A program made the translations under genes and the position numbers. This document shows positions 24,655-36,100 of a DNA stretch of 64,000 nt, piece after piece. How positions within the stretch are numbered: the first letter of the stretch is position 1; each line of letters begins with the position of its first letter. This DNA is from Sphagnum magellanicum (lineage: Eukaryota > Streptophyta > Sphagnopsida > Sphagnales > Sphagnaceae): contig CM038918.1 in the NCBI GenBank assembly GCA_021904315.1, positions 16,755,349 to 16,819,348 on the forward strand, given 5' to 3'. The notes beneath the pieces were generated by a model that made no database searches, was not told the origin of the DNA, and saw only the letters and a list, made by a program, of their open reading frames with translations.

Positions 24655-24850
24655 TCCTCAAAAAAACCATGTTCCTTGGGAGAAAGGGATTAAGTTTCCT
24701 TAAGAGGGCAACCATGTTTCCTTGGGGAGTAAAAAGTTTAAGTTGCCTTGGGAAACAACCATGTCCTAGGGGAGCAAGGGGCTTAAGTTGCCTCATGGAC
24801 GTGGTTGTTCCTTAGGGCAACTTAAACCCCTTACTCCCCAAAGGTAAAAA
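24655..24850 (+). repeat. GGAACAACCATG-type tandem/inverted repeat, block 1
   Basis: Units of about 55-60 bp contain CAACCATGTTCCTTGGGGAG and GGCTTAAGTTGCCT. The right end (CCTTAGGGCAACTTAAACCC) is the inverse of the left units, so the block is partly palindromic. The same motif family builds the foldback at 25.4-26.3 kb. Confidence 0.75.
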
Positions 24851-25444
24851 CATGCTATGATGGATTTTTTTGGATGTCCTAGTGGTAGTGTTTTTTAGAT
24901 GAGTCAAGTATTGTTGCATTGTATGCAGATTTATTTGAGAAATTTGGCAAAAGTGAGATGAAAAATTGAAACCTACATTTTAATCTTTCAAACCCAAAAA
25001 ACAAAATTACCAAAAGGATAAATGTTCAATCCAAGGTGGACTTTACAAAGGATGGTACATCCAATGTCCCTAGTCCAAACTACTTCAAAAAAACTATGAT
25101 TATAGATTTTTTTCTTCTAGTGGAGTTGGAAACTAAACCTACAAGTTTTTACCACCACACATTGAAGTACCATAACATTTAAAATGAAAAAATCAGACAA
25201 GAAAAATTCTTTCAAACATTTTAAAATTTAAAATGAAAATGAAAATTTGTAAAGTTCATTTCGATATTTAATTAGACTTTATCAAGGCCCATATTTTTAA
25301 AGGTTTTTAAAAAATGTTTAAATTATGGTGCTATAAACTTGGAAATGGAAAAAAATGAACTTCAACACCATTTAAATATATATATTTTTTAATCACTAAA
25401 TTTGGACTTTAAAAATGGACTTTGAATTGTTAATTTTGGTCTAG

Positions 25445-26290
25445 TGTAGTGTGCTTTTACCCCCAAGGCAACATGGTTGCTCCCCAAGGGAACCATGTGT
25501 TTAAGGGAACAAAGGATTAACTTCCCCAAGGAACAAGAAAAGTTTCCCATGGAGCAAATGAAGTTCCCCAAAAAATAATTATCATGAGGAGTAGGAGAAA
25601 TTCCTCAAAGAAAAAAGCAATTTCCCCAAGAAAAGGCCAAGTTCCCAAGGAAAACATATGTTCCAAATTTTTTTGTGACCATAACCATCTCATGTTCATT
25701 TTTATATAAACTTGCGACCTATCATTAGAAAGTTTTCAAGGAGAGCTACAACTTTGTAATTGATAGCATTTCAATCAAAATTCATATGAAAAAGTGACGA
25801 TCACACAAAATTTCAAGCACATTTGTTCTTCGAGGAACATGGTTGCTCTTTGGGCAACTTAAGCCCTTGCTCTTATGGGGACATGGTTGGCCCCGGGGAG
25901 TTTTTCATGTCCCCTAAGGAGAAGGGACCTAAGTTGTCCCAAGGAACAACAACATTGTCCTTGGGGAAAAAATGTTTAAGTTGCTTCAAGGAGCAACCAT
26001 GTGATCCCCCAGGAAAAAAGGACCTAAGTTGCCTTAGGGAACAACCATGTTCCTTGGGGAACAAATGTGTCCAAAATTTTATGTGATTATAATGTTTATA
26101 TATGAATTTGATTGAAATGCTTTCAATTACAAATATGTAGGTCACCTCGATAACTTTCCAATAATAGGTTGTAAGCCTATACAAAAAGAACATGATATGT
26201 TTATGATTACAAAACGATTTGAAACATATGTTTCTTTTGGGAATTTGGGCTCTTCCATGGGGAAAGTTCATTGCTCCCCATCAGTTTACA
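25445..26290. repeat. Large foldback (inverted repeat) with a GGAACAACCATG-type core
   Basis: The sequence from 25655 reads inward like the reverse complement of the sequence ending at 26230. Both arms start CATATGTT(C/T)CAAAT and continue through CATTTCAATCAAA(A)TTCATAT and CACATTTGTTC to GGAACATGGTTG. The arms are about 190 bp of unique sequence plus about 100 bp of core repeat, meeting near 25942. Weaker matches (TTCCCAA(G/A)(G/A)) continue outside the arms. ORFs across it are by-products of the repeat. The structure could be a foldback transposon or a hairpin RNA source. Confidence 0.8.
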
Positions 26291-27057
26291 TTTTTTATTT
26301 TCATTGAAAACACATATATTATAGTGTAAAGGTAGTTTTAACAAAAAATAATTAATTGTTTGAGGATGCAATACTTTCTTCCTATTATCAAAATCTGTCA
26401 ATTTCCTTCACAAATTAAGTTTTTGACATTTGGGACATTTTAAAAAATACAATTAATGTCAAAACTATTAAGGTATTAAACCATATCATAATCACAATAA
26501 AGATTTGTGTTATAATAATATGATATTTATTTTTTCTAAGCATAATTTATATTCAAGAAATTTCAATTTATTGTAATTACAATATATTCAAATAAATAAT
26601 AAAAATTCATTGTGAAGGGAGAATTTAACAATGCCTTCATAGTTGTAATAAAATGATGAAATACTCAAATTTTTCCAATATTTAAATAGCTAATATTATA
26701 AAAATGTTGTCTCATTCACACCAATTATCTTTATGTGCATCAATTCAAAATGTAGGTATTACATAAGGCAATGAGATTTGTGGATGTAATATGTACATTA
26801 GGGGTACATCCCAAAATGAATAGCCATTGTGTTAGAAAGCTTTGACCAAACATACATAACAAAATGCAATACCTTAATTTTGATGTAGATTTAATTGTAA
26901 CTAATGAATATGGAAAAAAAATTATAATACCCCCATTTACATTATAATTCTTTATTCATAATGTTAGAAATACTAAATTAATACAATACTTGAATTAAAA
27001 AATAAATTAATTCATTAAAAATTTGACCCATTGGCAATACTTACCTTAGGTTGCTAG
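26291..27057. other. Intergenic, very AT-rich
   Basis: No ORF with a domain and no defined repeat. It separates the foldback from the 41-bp satellite. Confidence 0.45.
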
Positions 27058-28225
27058 AGGTTTTGCCAAAAGGTAAAAATTTAACCATGAAAAGATAAAG
27101 TTTTGCCTATAGGTAAATATTTATCAAAAAATATATAGAGGTTTTATTGACAAGTAAAGATTTAACCAATAAACAAAGATGTTTTACCAATAAATAGAGG
27201 TTTAACTATAAGCAAATAAAGGTTTTTGCCAAGAGGTAGATTTTTCACCAAAAAGAAATAAATGTTTTGCCAAAAGGTATATGTTTAGTCAAGAAGATAG
27301 AAGGTTTTGTTAATAGGTAGAGGTTCAATTAATAAAAAATGAAGGTTTAGCTAAAAGGTAAAAGTTTACCCAAGAATAAATGGAGGTTTTTTTAAAAGGC
27401 AAATGTTTAGCCAAAAATATATAAAAGTTTTACCTTGAGTTAAAGGTTTAACCAAGATGAGATAAAAGTTTTGGCAAAAGACAGAGGTTTAGTCAAGAAT
27501 ATATAAATTTTTTTGCCAAAAGGTAAAGGTTTAATTAAGAAGAGATAGAGGTTTTGATAAAAAGCAGAGGTTTAATCGAAAAGATATAAAAGTTTTGTCG
27601 AAAGCTAAAGGTTTAACTAAAAATAGATAAAGGTTTTGGTAAAAGGAAAAATGTTTAATTAAGAAAATATGAAGGTTTTGCCAAGAGGTAGAGGTTTAGC
27701 CAAATAATAATAATAATTATGAAAATATAAAAGTTTTGCCATGAAGTAGACATTTAACCGAGAAGAGATAAAGGTTTGGCCAAAAGGTAAAGGATTAGTT
27801 CAAAAGATATAAAAGTTTTGTCAAAAAAAAATTTCACAAAATGTGGGTGTAATTCATTAGTCCCCATTCGTTAAACTAACAAATTCATTGCTTCCCAACT
27901 AATCCATGTTCATTATAACTAGTGAATTCACTCAAAATCTAGTGAAATCACTTAGCCTACATGGACACCTTTTGTTGTAGGTGAAGGTTTAATTAAGAAA
28001 AAATAAATTTTTTGTTCAAAAATAAAAGTTTAACCAAAAAAAGATAGGATATAGGTTTTGCAAAAATATAGAATTTTAGCCAACAATATATAATGATTTT
28101 GTCAAGAAGAAAAGGTTTTACCAATTTTAGAGGTTTACACAAAAAAATAGAATTTTTGTTAAAAGATAAGGGTTTAACCAAAAATATATAAAGGTTTTGT
28201 TAAAAGATAGAAATTTAACTAGGGA
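27058..28225 (+). repeat. 41-bp satellite, about 25 diverged units
   Basis: The unit is close to GGTTTTGCCAAAAGGTAAAG then GTTTAACCAAGAAGATATAAA, about 41 bp. About 19 units run from 27058 to about 27830. A non-repeat stretch of about 125 bp follows (27840-27965), then about six more units to 28225. Each unit has two halves, GTTTTGCCAAAAGGTA and GTTTAACCAAGAA, that resemble each other, so the array may derive from a unit of about 20 bp. Minus-strand ORFs across it are by-products. Confidence 0.9.
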
Positions 28226-28929
28226 AAGATAAAGGGTAGCTAGGTAGGGTGGGTAAATAGGGGGTTTGAAAAATAATCTATAGGTAAGGCCAAGATGTAG
28301 GCTAACAAGGTAGCTATGTGAGAAGGGTAGATAGGTGGGAGGGTAGTATAGGAGTGAGTGTTGGGGGAAAAAAATTCCCCAAAAAAATGACCATGACAAA
28401 ATAAAAATCAACAATCAACAACTAAAAAAGGTTAATTATGTGCAATGTGGGTTAATGCAGGGTTAGAAATAAAATGAGAAAATGTAGCCCATTTCGTGGA
28501 CAAAACAACCAACTTGTGCATTCATGGGTGTTGATTCAATTTGGCCATAAATCTCGGCCCTAATTTGAAGCAAATTTCCATTCCAACAACACCTCAAGGT
28601 GGCATGTGAATTTCTACCACCCCTAGTTCGCACATGTCTTCCTCCGTTTGAACAATTCATGGACTAACAAATTGTTTGACTTCAAGATTCCATTTCGAAA
28701 CGTCTCCACCATCATGCCCCTTTCTGACAAGATATTTGAAGCCTATTATGCTCGAATTTTATCATGTTTTGGCCCAAAGGTGAGCATTTGGTTTAGAATT
28801 TCATTAATCTTCCCAACCTTTTGATTATTTTCCTTAGTTTTGTTTACAACATTTAGAACATGATTTGGATTACCCCATCCCTCAATTCCAAGTATCCCTC
28901 GATGCGTGTGCACACATCCCATTGACCTT
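28226..28929. other. Intergenic; GTAGGTAG-type patch then ordinary sequence
   Basis: A GGTAGCTAGGTAGGGTGGGT patch at about 28236-28350 recalls the array at 47,165-47,335. The rest may be the diverged upstream part of the decayed coding region that follows, but I cannot support it. Confidence 0.4.
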
Positions 28930-29570
28930 GTCGGTATCCACCTCTTATGTTGCACTCATGGCAACGAATGCAAGGGAACCCATGATGTAGTTTATGACAC
29001 CTTTGTTGTCATTGCATGAGATGCTAGTTTCCACATGGGAAGAAAATAATTACATGCATTTCCTTCAACCATGTTCAACTCCTTTTGTTGACAAATTGAC
29101 ATTGTGGTCACCAAAGATGACATTTGCACCTTACCTAATGTTGTCCTTGTCGACCCAACCTGAGGGGATTTACTTCCCCAATCTTGCATAACTCAAAGAC
29201 TTGCTACCTTTGATGCGACTCAAGCCAAAGAAAGGAATTATTGCGATCAACACCCCATTAATCAATTTCTCCCTTTAAAAATTGAAGTATATGGATATCT
29301 ACACAGATAGATTGACATGTTTTCACACAATTGTGCCAATGCCATTAGGAACTTGAAAGATCCAGAGGACCTTCATCTTTCTATTATGCTTACTTTTCTT
29401 TGTCAAAAAGTTTCAATCACATTACAAAGGATGCAAGCATCCTCCATCTTAAATGGAGCAATAGTTGTAGGTTTAGCCACTTCCCAACTTCCACCCCTTC
29501 AGGACACACCTCCCCATCATCATCACGGTTGACCTATTGCAAGCGGTCGACATGGAGAAATATGACCAAC
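28930..29570 (+). pseudogene. Decayed coding fragment, probably from a plant retroelement
   Basis: Plus-strand readings in one frame give DVVYDTFVVIA, HAFPSTMFNSFC, QIDIVVTKDDICTLPNVVLV, DPT, QRLATFDATQAKERNYC and, from about 29317, MFSHNCANAIRNLKDPEDLH and QKVSITLQRMQASSILNGAI. Stops interrupt it at several points, several in codons that could have been CGA or CAG. The series VDIV...DVV..DP resembles a C-terminal region I associate with repeated plant reverse-transcriptase-like proteins, but that is recall and inference. No intact protein remains. Confidence 0.5.
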
Positions 29571-32161
29571 CTACTATAGGCAATCAGGTTTTGACACAAA
29601 AAGATTTTGACATTTAGTTTGAGGTTACTTGACCTCTTGTAATTTCTCCCTTAACCTTTTTGTTATTCCTTTTTTTCATTTTCCAAATCTACGATGTGTT
29701 TATAAATAAAATTTTGTAGGGTTTCATCATTAGTGTAAGATTTGGGAGTAAAATTTTGGTTTCAACCTGGAATCATCATTTAATTGACAGTTGGAGGCCT
29801 ACTCTAATTTTTAGATTGCTTTTTTATCAAATTCATTTTGCAGTCAAATTAGTGAACTAGCCTAGGTATTTTACATTGTGTCATTTCTCATGATTTTGTT
29901 TGATCATACCGTGAAGTGCAAACCCATGGTATTAATTAGTTCATGGGTGGTGTGTTCACATTTTATTTTTGTTTTTTGGAAGGGGCAATATTGATTGGCC
30001 CGTCACCAAATTTTTCGGAACATTGGGCACTCCCCAACAGAAGTACCTCTTTGGACCCCAAGTGGAAAAATAGAAACAAATGTGCTCCTCTATGGGCAAC
30101 ATTTTCAGTTTACATACATCAGAGTTGAACTTTGGGCAAACCATAAGAGGTAAAATTGAGGTGCTATTGGGAACGTCTGGAGGAACAATTTGGGAACTTG
30201 GGGAACCCTTTGGGAACCTGACAGTAACAGATTGAGAATGCATTGAGAACAAGGGAAGAACCCAAAAAATCGTTCCCTCCCGGCTCCTTAAAGAAAAAAA
30301 TTGGTCTCCTCATGAGGGCATGCTGAGCCTTCTCATTGGGTGCATGAAACTTTTATTTCCAAAACTGTCTGTCACCATTTTTGGCCTGGGCTAATGGCAG
30401 GTGCACAAACTGCCGGAAATGAGCTGCTTGTTTATTTTTTGAAGGATACACAAGATGGGGCTTCTGGGAGGGGCGTTCTCTTGTCAAATTGTGAAGAAGA
30501 AGTAACTGACTGAGGATGCGATTGCCAAAGTATTTTCCAACGTTTCTTATGTGGTGAAATTTCTTACACTGGAGAAGTTTGTGACATGGCTTTTTAAAAG
30601 GTGACCTGAAAACAATGGTAGGGCATCAACTAAGGCCCACTTGAAATAGGGTCCAGGGTCCAAATTCACTGAATGGGCTACAAAAGAAATCTTCTTTATC
30701 TCGAGCCTCATCAATTTGAGTTTTTACCATCTGTGTTTTTTTCAAAATTTGAGTTTACACCATTTGTGTCCTTCAAACTTGGCTTTTGTGAAAAGAATCT
30801 TCAAGAACCAAGTTGCTTTCTGAGGTGTGTACAAGCAGCTGTATATACCTATTCTAGCACTGACATGAAACATTCCCAGGTAAACCTTTAATCTCTTAGA
30901 CATGTGTTCTCTTGAATAAGATATCACCTCTTTCTGCAATGCACAATCTTCAATGTTTGCTCACCATGCAGATGTTCTTGCAGACTTCCACCAGGCATGT
31001 ATTCATAGATTGAAATTTGTTCACCTCCTTCTTCACAATAACCAATCAACTGGACCAAATATTTGTGATGTTCACTCCAGACATAACAAACCTGAAACCA
31101 CATTTCACAATAACATTACAACCCTCGTAACTTCAAAATCTTCTTGCTTAATCAATTTGGACTCATTTTAAGCAAATTTAATCCTTGAGTTGCGCCCTGC
31201 GTTGGATCCTAGCTTGCATCTTGGTTCTTCAAATCATGAGCTCTCCTGTTTTATTTTTTTTTGGAACCAATTGATTTTTGCTCGAAAATGGCATGCTATA
31301 CGCTTAGCCTCAATTTGTCACTTTTTGGTCTTCAACCCTCATCTAAAGGCTGTAGGTTCAATTTAGACCTCTCATCCAATAGCATTGCTCTGTTGCCTTG
31401 GATCCTGGACCTTGGACCCTCATTTGAACTGGCCCTAAGACCTTGTCCTCCTAGATGAATTTGAAATATGAACCTTGTAAAATCACTTGCAACCGTGCAA
31501 ATTATGGTGTGGGCAAAATTTATCACAACCCAGTGCTTGTATTGTTCTTACCCAGGCCCCATAGGTGTGGAGAGTGAGCTTGGGCCAGGATGTTTATAAC
31601 CCTTTTACAAACTAGCTTTCCAAGTGTCATTGTTGTGACTTGCATGGCACTTGCAAGGTTTGCCTAATTTTGGAGCAAAGTTCAATTAAAATAAATATGG
31701 GCACTACTGCTTGTAAGCAAATGAAGCTAGGCTTTGGTAGTAATGTGGCCCTTCGTTATGAGAACTTGCTCATTTGAAGCCAATGAGGAGTGACAATGCA
31801 TGAGAGAAAAATAGTTAGACAAGTGTTGACTCTAAAGTGCACGAGCTGATTGCTGCGGCATTAATTAGATGGGGTGCCTCCCAAGATCAAATTTTCTTTT
31901 TTGCTATGAGCCAATTTGATTGGCCCATGACCCCAAAAAAACTGAAACTATGGAAACTCCCCAAAAGAGAAGGTTCTATTTTGAAGCCTAGAATTCAGTG
32001 GACAGTCCACTCTCCACACAAAACACAACTTGAAGAAAAAAAACACCTCCCACCACCCAGAAGAAAAAAAAAGGGAGGACCCTTCACTTCATGGCACACT
32101 TCTCATTGGTTGCATGGGAATTCAATTCCTAAAATTGGTTGCCCCTACTTTTGGCCTGAAT
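29571..32161. other. Intergenic, no gene recognised
   Basis: Short ORFs lack domains. A GGGAACxxxTTGGGAAC-type word repeats near 30,170-30,230. The 128-residue plus ORF at 31837-32223 runs into the family C repeat and is not convincing as a gene. Confidence 0.4.
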
Positions 32162-32268
32162 CTCCACCGTCCCACGTGCAATTATTCCATATAACCGTTG
32201 TGTGGCACGGCTCCACTACATGAGAACCTTGCCTTATTGACGACCTGTTGTTTCAATGACGTCACTAA
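32162..32268 (+). repeat. Dispersed repeat family C, copy 2
   Basis: It shares CCGTCCCACGTGCAATTATT, GCTCCACTACATGAGAACC and TTGCCTTATTGACGACCTG with 22083-22183. It contains a CACGTG, so these repeats could carry a G-box to new places. Confidence 0.8.
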
Positions 32269-33132
32269 CAGTGAAAGTTGACAACTGAGTGTCATGCATT
32301 TCATATTTCTGAGATGGTCTTCACCATTAGTTGTCAGTAGGCCTTGGAAGCAACATGCGGAGAGAGAGAACGTGTGTACAATTTGTCCAGTTCCAGATAC
32401 TTCCAAACTAAAGGCCGGGACACAGTCCTAAAACTTATTCCTTTGCACTCCAATGGAGTGACTTGGAATACCCTGGCATGTCAAACTCTTACTTTACTTT
32501 CTTTCTTTTTTTCAGATGGAAAATAATACCTCAAAGCAAAGGAAGAGTAATACTAGTCTGAATGCAAAATGGGCCCAATTGTCAATTGCCCCATTTGCCT
32601 AATACCTAAAAAATTATCTTTAGGGACTGCGAAAGCTTCGCACATTAGGTCTCAGTTAAGACACACCACCTCGATGGGGAATCTTGACTTGGCCAAAAGT
32701 TGAAAAAGGAACTCCCAAATAAAGTAACACAAAAATTGCAAGTGCCCCAGATCTGACCCCCATCCGATAGACATGTGTGTCATAGATAATTGATTGCAGC
32801 CCAAATAATGGAATTGAGACCTCCTTTCACGCTGTGGGGTGGAAGAAACAGTAGCACAAAAATGGGTAGGGGTTGAATTCTCACCTTCATTCCAGACAAG
32901 TCTGTCGAGCCCTGCGTTTAGGTTCGATGCTTTAGAGGTCATAGTAAGCTCCGTTCTTTGCATTGTGAGGATGTAAGTGAAGATGAGAAGGACGCAAAGA
33001 GTGTCGTAGGCAGGCAAGACTTGCAAAGCTTGTTTTGTATTTGTGGCAGCTCTGAAGCCTGCATACTATTTGCATAGTACCAGTCTTTAACCTTGATCCA
33101 GCCGTTGCGATCTGTGTCTTTCGGTGAAAGCC
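32269..33132. promoter_or_regulatory. Upstream region of the ROCO gene
   Basis: Base composition shifts toward GC from about 32,820. No clear TATA box was found near 33,060-33,130. The 124-residue minus ORF at 32652-33026 has no known motif and is probably chance. Promoter function here is inferred only from position. Confidence 0.35.
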
Positions 33133-36100
33133 ATGGACCTACCTGCTGTCCAGGTGAGGGTTATCAGAAAGGTAACTGACCTGGAGGAACTGATAGCTGA
33201 ACTCACGTCACCGTACTGTACGTTAGAGGCGCTGAGGGTGGAAAAAGAAGATCGTTTTCAATGTTTTGCATTCGTCGAAGATGATGAGATTCGAGAACGA
33301 TTTGCAAGTGCTCTTGGTGCAAGCAAAACTTTGAAATCACTTGATGTAGCGTTTTGCTCTGACATGTTGAAGGTGGACGACCTCTGCACGCTTTTGCAAT
33401 CTAATGAAGTCCTAAAAAGTTTGACGGTCTGCAGCCGGTTTGCGGAATCGCGTTCTGTAGCAGGTCGATACACAAGCTTGAGGGTGATGCTAGAGCAAAA
33501 TTCCACATTGAAACGGTTGGGTATTGCCCATTTAGACGAGCACACTTGGGACCTGACTGAGCTTGCAGGTGTCTTGGGATCGCAAAGCCTATTGGAACAA
33601 TTAAGTATAGAGTTCCATGATGGGGATCTGATATTCCGTCTGGAGAAAATCTTCGAAATGCTTGAATTGAACACCAACTTGAGGTGCCTGGAGCTAACAT
33701 GCAACCAAAACATAGCCTTCAACAAAGTTATGAACTTCGACGCAGTGGACAATGCATTATCATCCGTCTTCTCCCGCAATGAGGGTTCCGACCACCAAGC
33801 AAATGAGACGCTCACAAGACTAGTTCTTCCTCTGGACCTCGTCACTACTATGGCAACTATTCTTCGTTCAAACCAGACGATACGGGAGTTGGTTCTCACT
33901 GAAAAGAAACCTCGAGATGAGTTAGTAGCAGCCTCTCGACCAGCCATGGTTCGTCAGATCCTGGCTCGCAACAAAGCGTTGGCTCCCACCAAAACGTGGC
34001 CTAGAATCACAGCTCTATTCCTTCCAGAAGACATCATCATTTTGCTTCAAGGACTTGAAAAAAATAATACGCTCAGATTGCTTGACTTGTCCGGGTGCTC
34101 TGCTGTCCAGGAGCAACAAGATCTCTATGACGCAATTCTAAACTGCTTGGAAACCAAACCTTCGTTACATCTGAACTTGCAGGACACTCCATTGTCAGAA
34201 AGTGGGTCTAGGTTCACTACCATTCAGCAGAAGTTGCAACAGAATGCAAAATTTCAGGAAGCCTTTGGGAATTGGAATCGACAATTGGTCAATTCCACAG
34301 GTGCCAGAGTTTTCCTTTGTGGCTCTCCACGAGCAGGCAAGTGTCGCTCACATCTACCCTCGGTCATGTCTCACCTTATATTTTTTGAACAAATTTTGAC
34401 TAGCAAGTGGATATTAAGCGAGTTGCCATGGAGAGGCCACTCTATTAGATATCCACTTCTTTTTTCTTTTACTTGCCTAGTTATATTCAGGAAATCGTCT
34501 AAATAGCATGCAAATGGCAACTATGTTGAAGAATTGAGCATAAATTGGGATCTTTTTGCAGGCAAAACGGCATTGCGACAATCATTGATGCGAAGTAATG
34601 CTCTAAACCATTCAGGGCATGTAGCTTGTATGCCCCTTTTTTCACTCAGCACATCTTGGGCGCAAGATCGAAACAAGGGTATTTTGTTTCATCGAAACCA
34701 AGAAGAACGCACCAGAGGCATTGAAATTTCTCTGCTGAAGGATAGTGATATTGTTGTGTCCATATGGGATCTTGCAGGGCAGGAGGAATACCATGCCTTC
34801 CACGATTATATGCTGCCCACCTTTGGTGATGTTGTCAATCCTTGTTCTTTCTTGTTCTTATTTGACCCTATGAAGGAGATGCATGTGGGTGAAAAAAATC
34901 AAACCCGCAAGGAGCCCAAAGTGCTTGAGGAAGAACTTATTTATTGGCTCCAATTCATAGCATCAAACACTCCAACATCAATTGCTTTCCCACCTCAATT
35001 AACAGTCATCTTGACACATGCTGATAAAGACCTACATGGTGGCCTTGTTGAGTGGGCAGAACAAGTTGTTCAAAATCAACGAACAATATTCAAAGATATT
35101 GTGAACATTTCTCCTAATATCTATGCACTAAATGCTCGATCTACAAATGATGTGCAACCAGTGCTTGATTTTGTGTTTGAAAGCTCGCAACAATTGTTAA
35201 AAAGGATGCCAAAGGTTTTTGCTGAGTGTGCAATCATGCGTCGTGCACTTGCTAATCGAGCTAAAGATTGTTTGATAAAATGGAACACCTTTTGTGACCT
35301 TTGCATTCAAGAAGTTCCAACTCTAACCCAAGGAAACAATGAACAAGAACGTGTTGAACCTAATGTTGTGTTGAAGAGGCAGAAAGCAATAGCTACACAT
35401 CTACACGACACAGGGGATATAATATATTTTGAAGGTTTGGAATTTGTTGTTGTCAATCCAAACTGGTTTTGTCATGATGTAATGGGGTTTCTTATCAATT
35501 TTAGAGGCACCCCACATGACACTAACAATGGGTTCGCCACTAAACCTTACATGGAGCATATATTGGCACAATCCTTTTCAAGGGCCATTAAAAATACTCC
35601 CTCCAAAGGGGGTATCCATCTTCAGCCTAATGATCTCATGCGTTTGATGCTTAATTTGGACATTTGTTATGAACGAGATCCTGGCAACTTGGATGCTGGC
35701 ATTTACATTCCAACCATATTGGATGCTAATTTTTCTATTACTGAGAGAAATAAAATTGTTGAAGGTAGTCGTGAATTGACATGGCCTTCTTCTCAAGAAC
35801 AAAATCCAAAGTGGGTTTTTCTTGGCCGTAGGCTTGAATGCAAGGATCGCATTCGAACCTTCCTCACTCCAGGATTCTTCCCTCGACTCCAAGTAAGGCA
35901 TCAGCATGCTTGCACATTATTGAAAATGATTTAGTTGGTCCAATTTGTGTTTTTTTGGAATAATAATTTAGTATGAAACTTGTTCAATATGTGTTAATAT
36001 TTGTAATTTTGTCAATGGATGGTGAGCATTTTGTTGTTAATGACATGATGACATTGCAAGTAAAAAAAATATTGAAAAATTTAAGGTTTGATGCCAAATG

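Noticed and set aside
27058-28225. CRISPR-like array
   Set aside because: Units are contiguous and diverged with no constant repeat and unique spacers, and the genome is a plant's. This is a satellite.
31837-32223. 128-residue plus ORF upstream of ROCO
   Set aside because: Its end lies in dispersed repeat family C, and the rest has lysine/proline runs without a motif.
33258-33947. 229-residue ORF antisense to ROCO exon 1
   Set aside because: It is a shadow of the real coding frame on the other strand.
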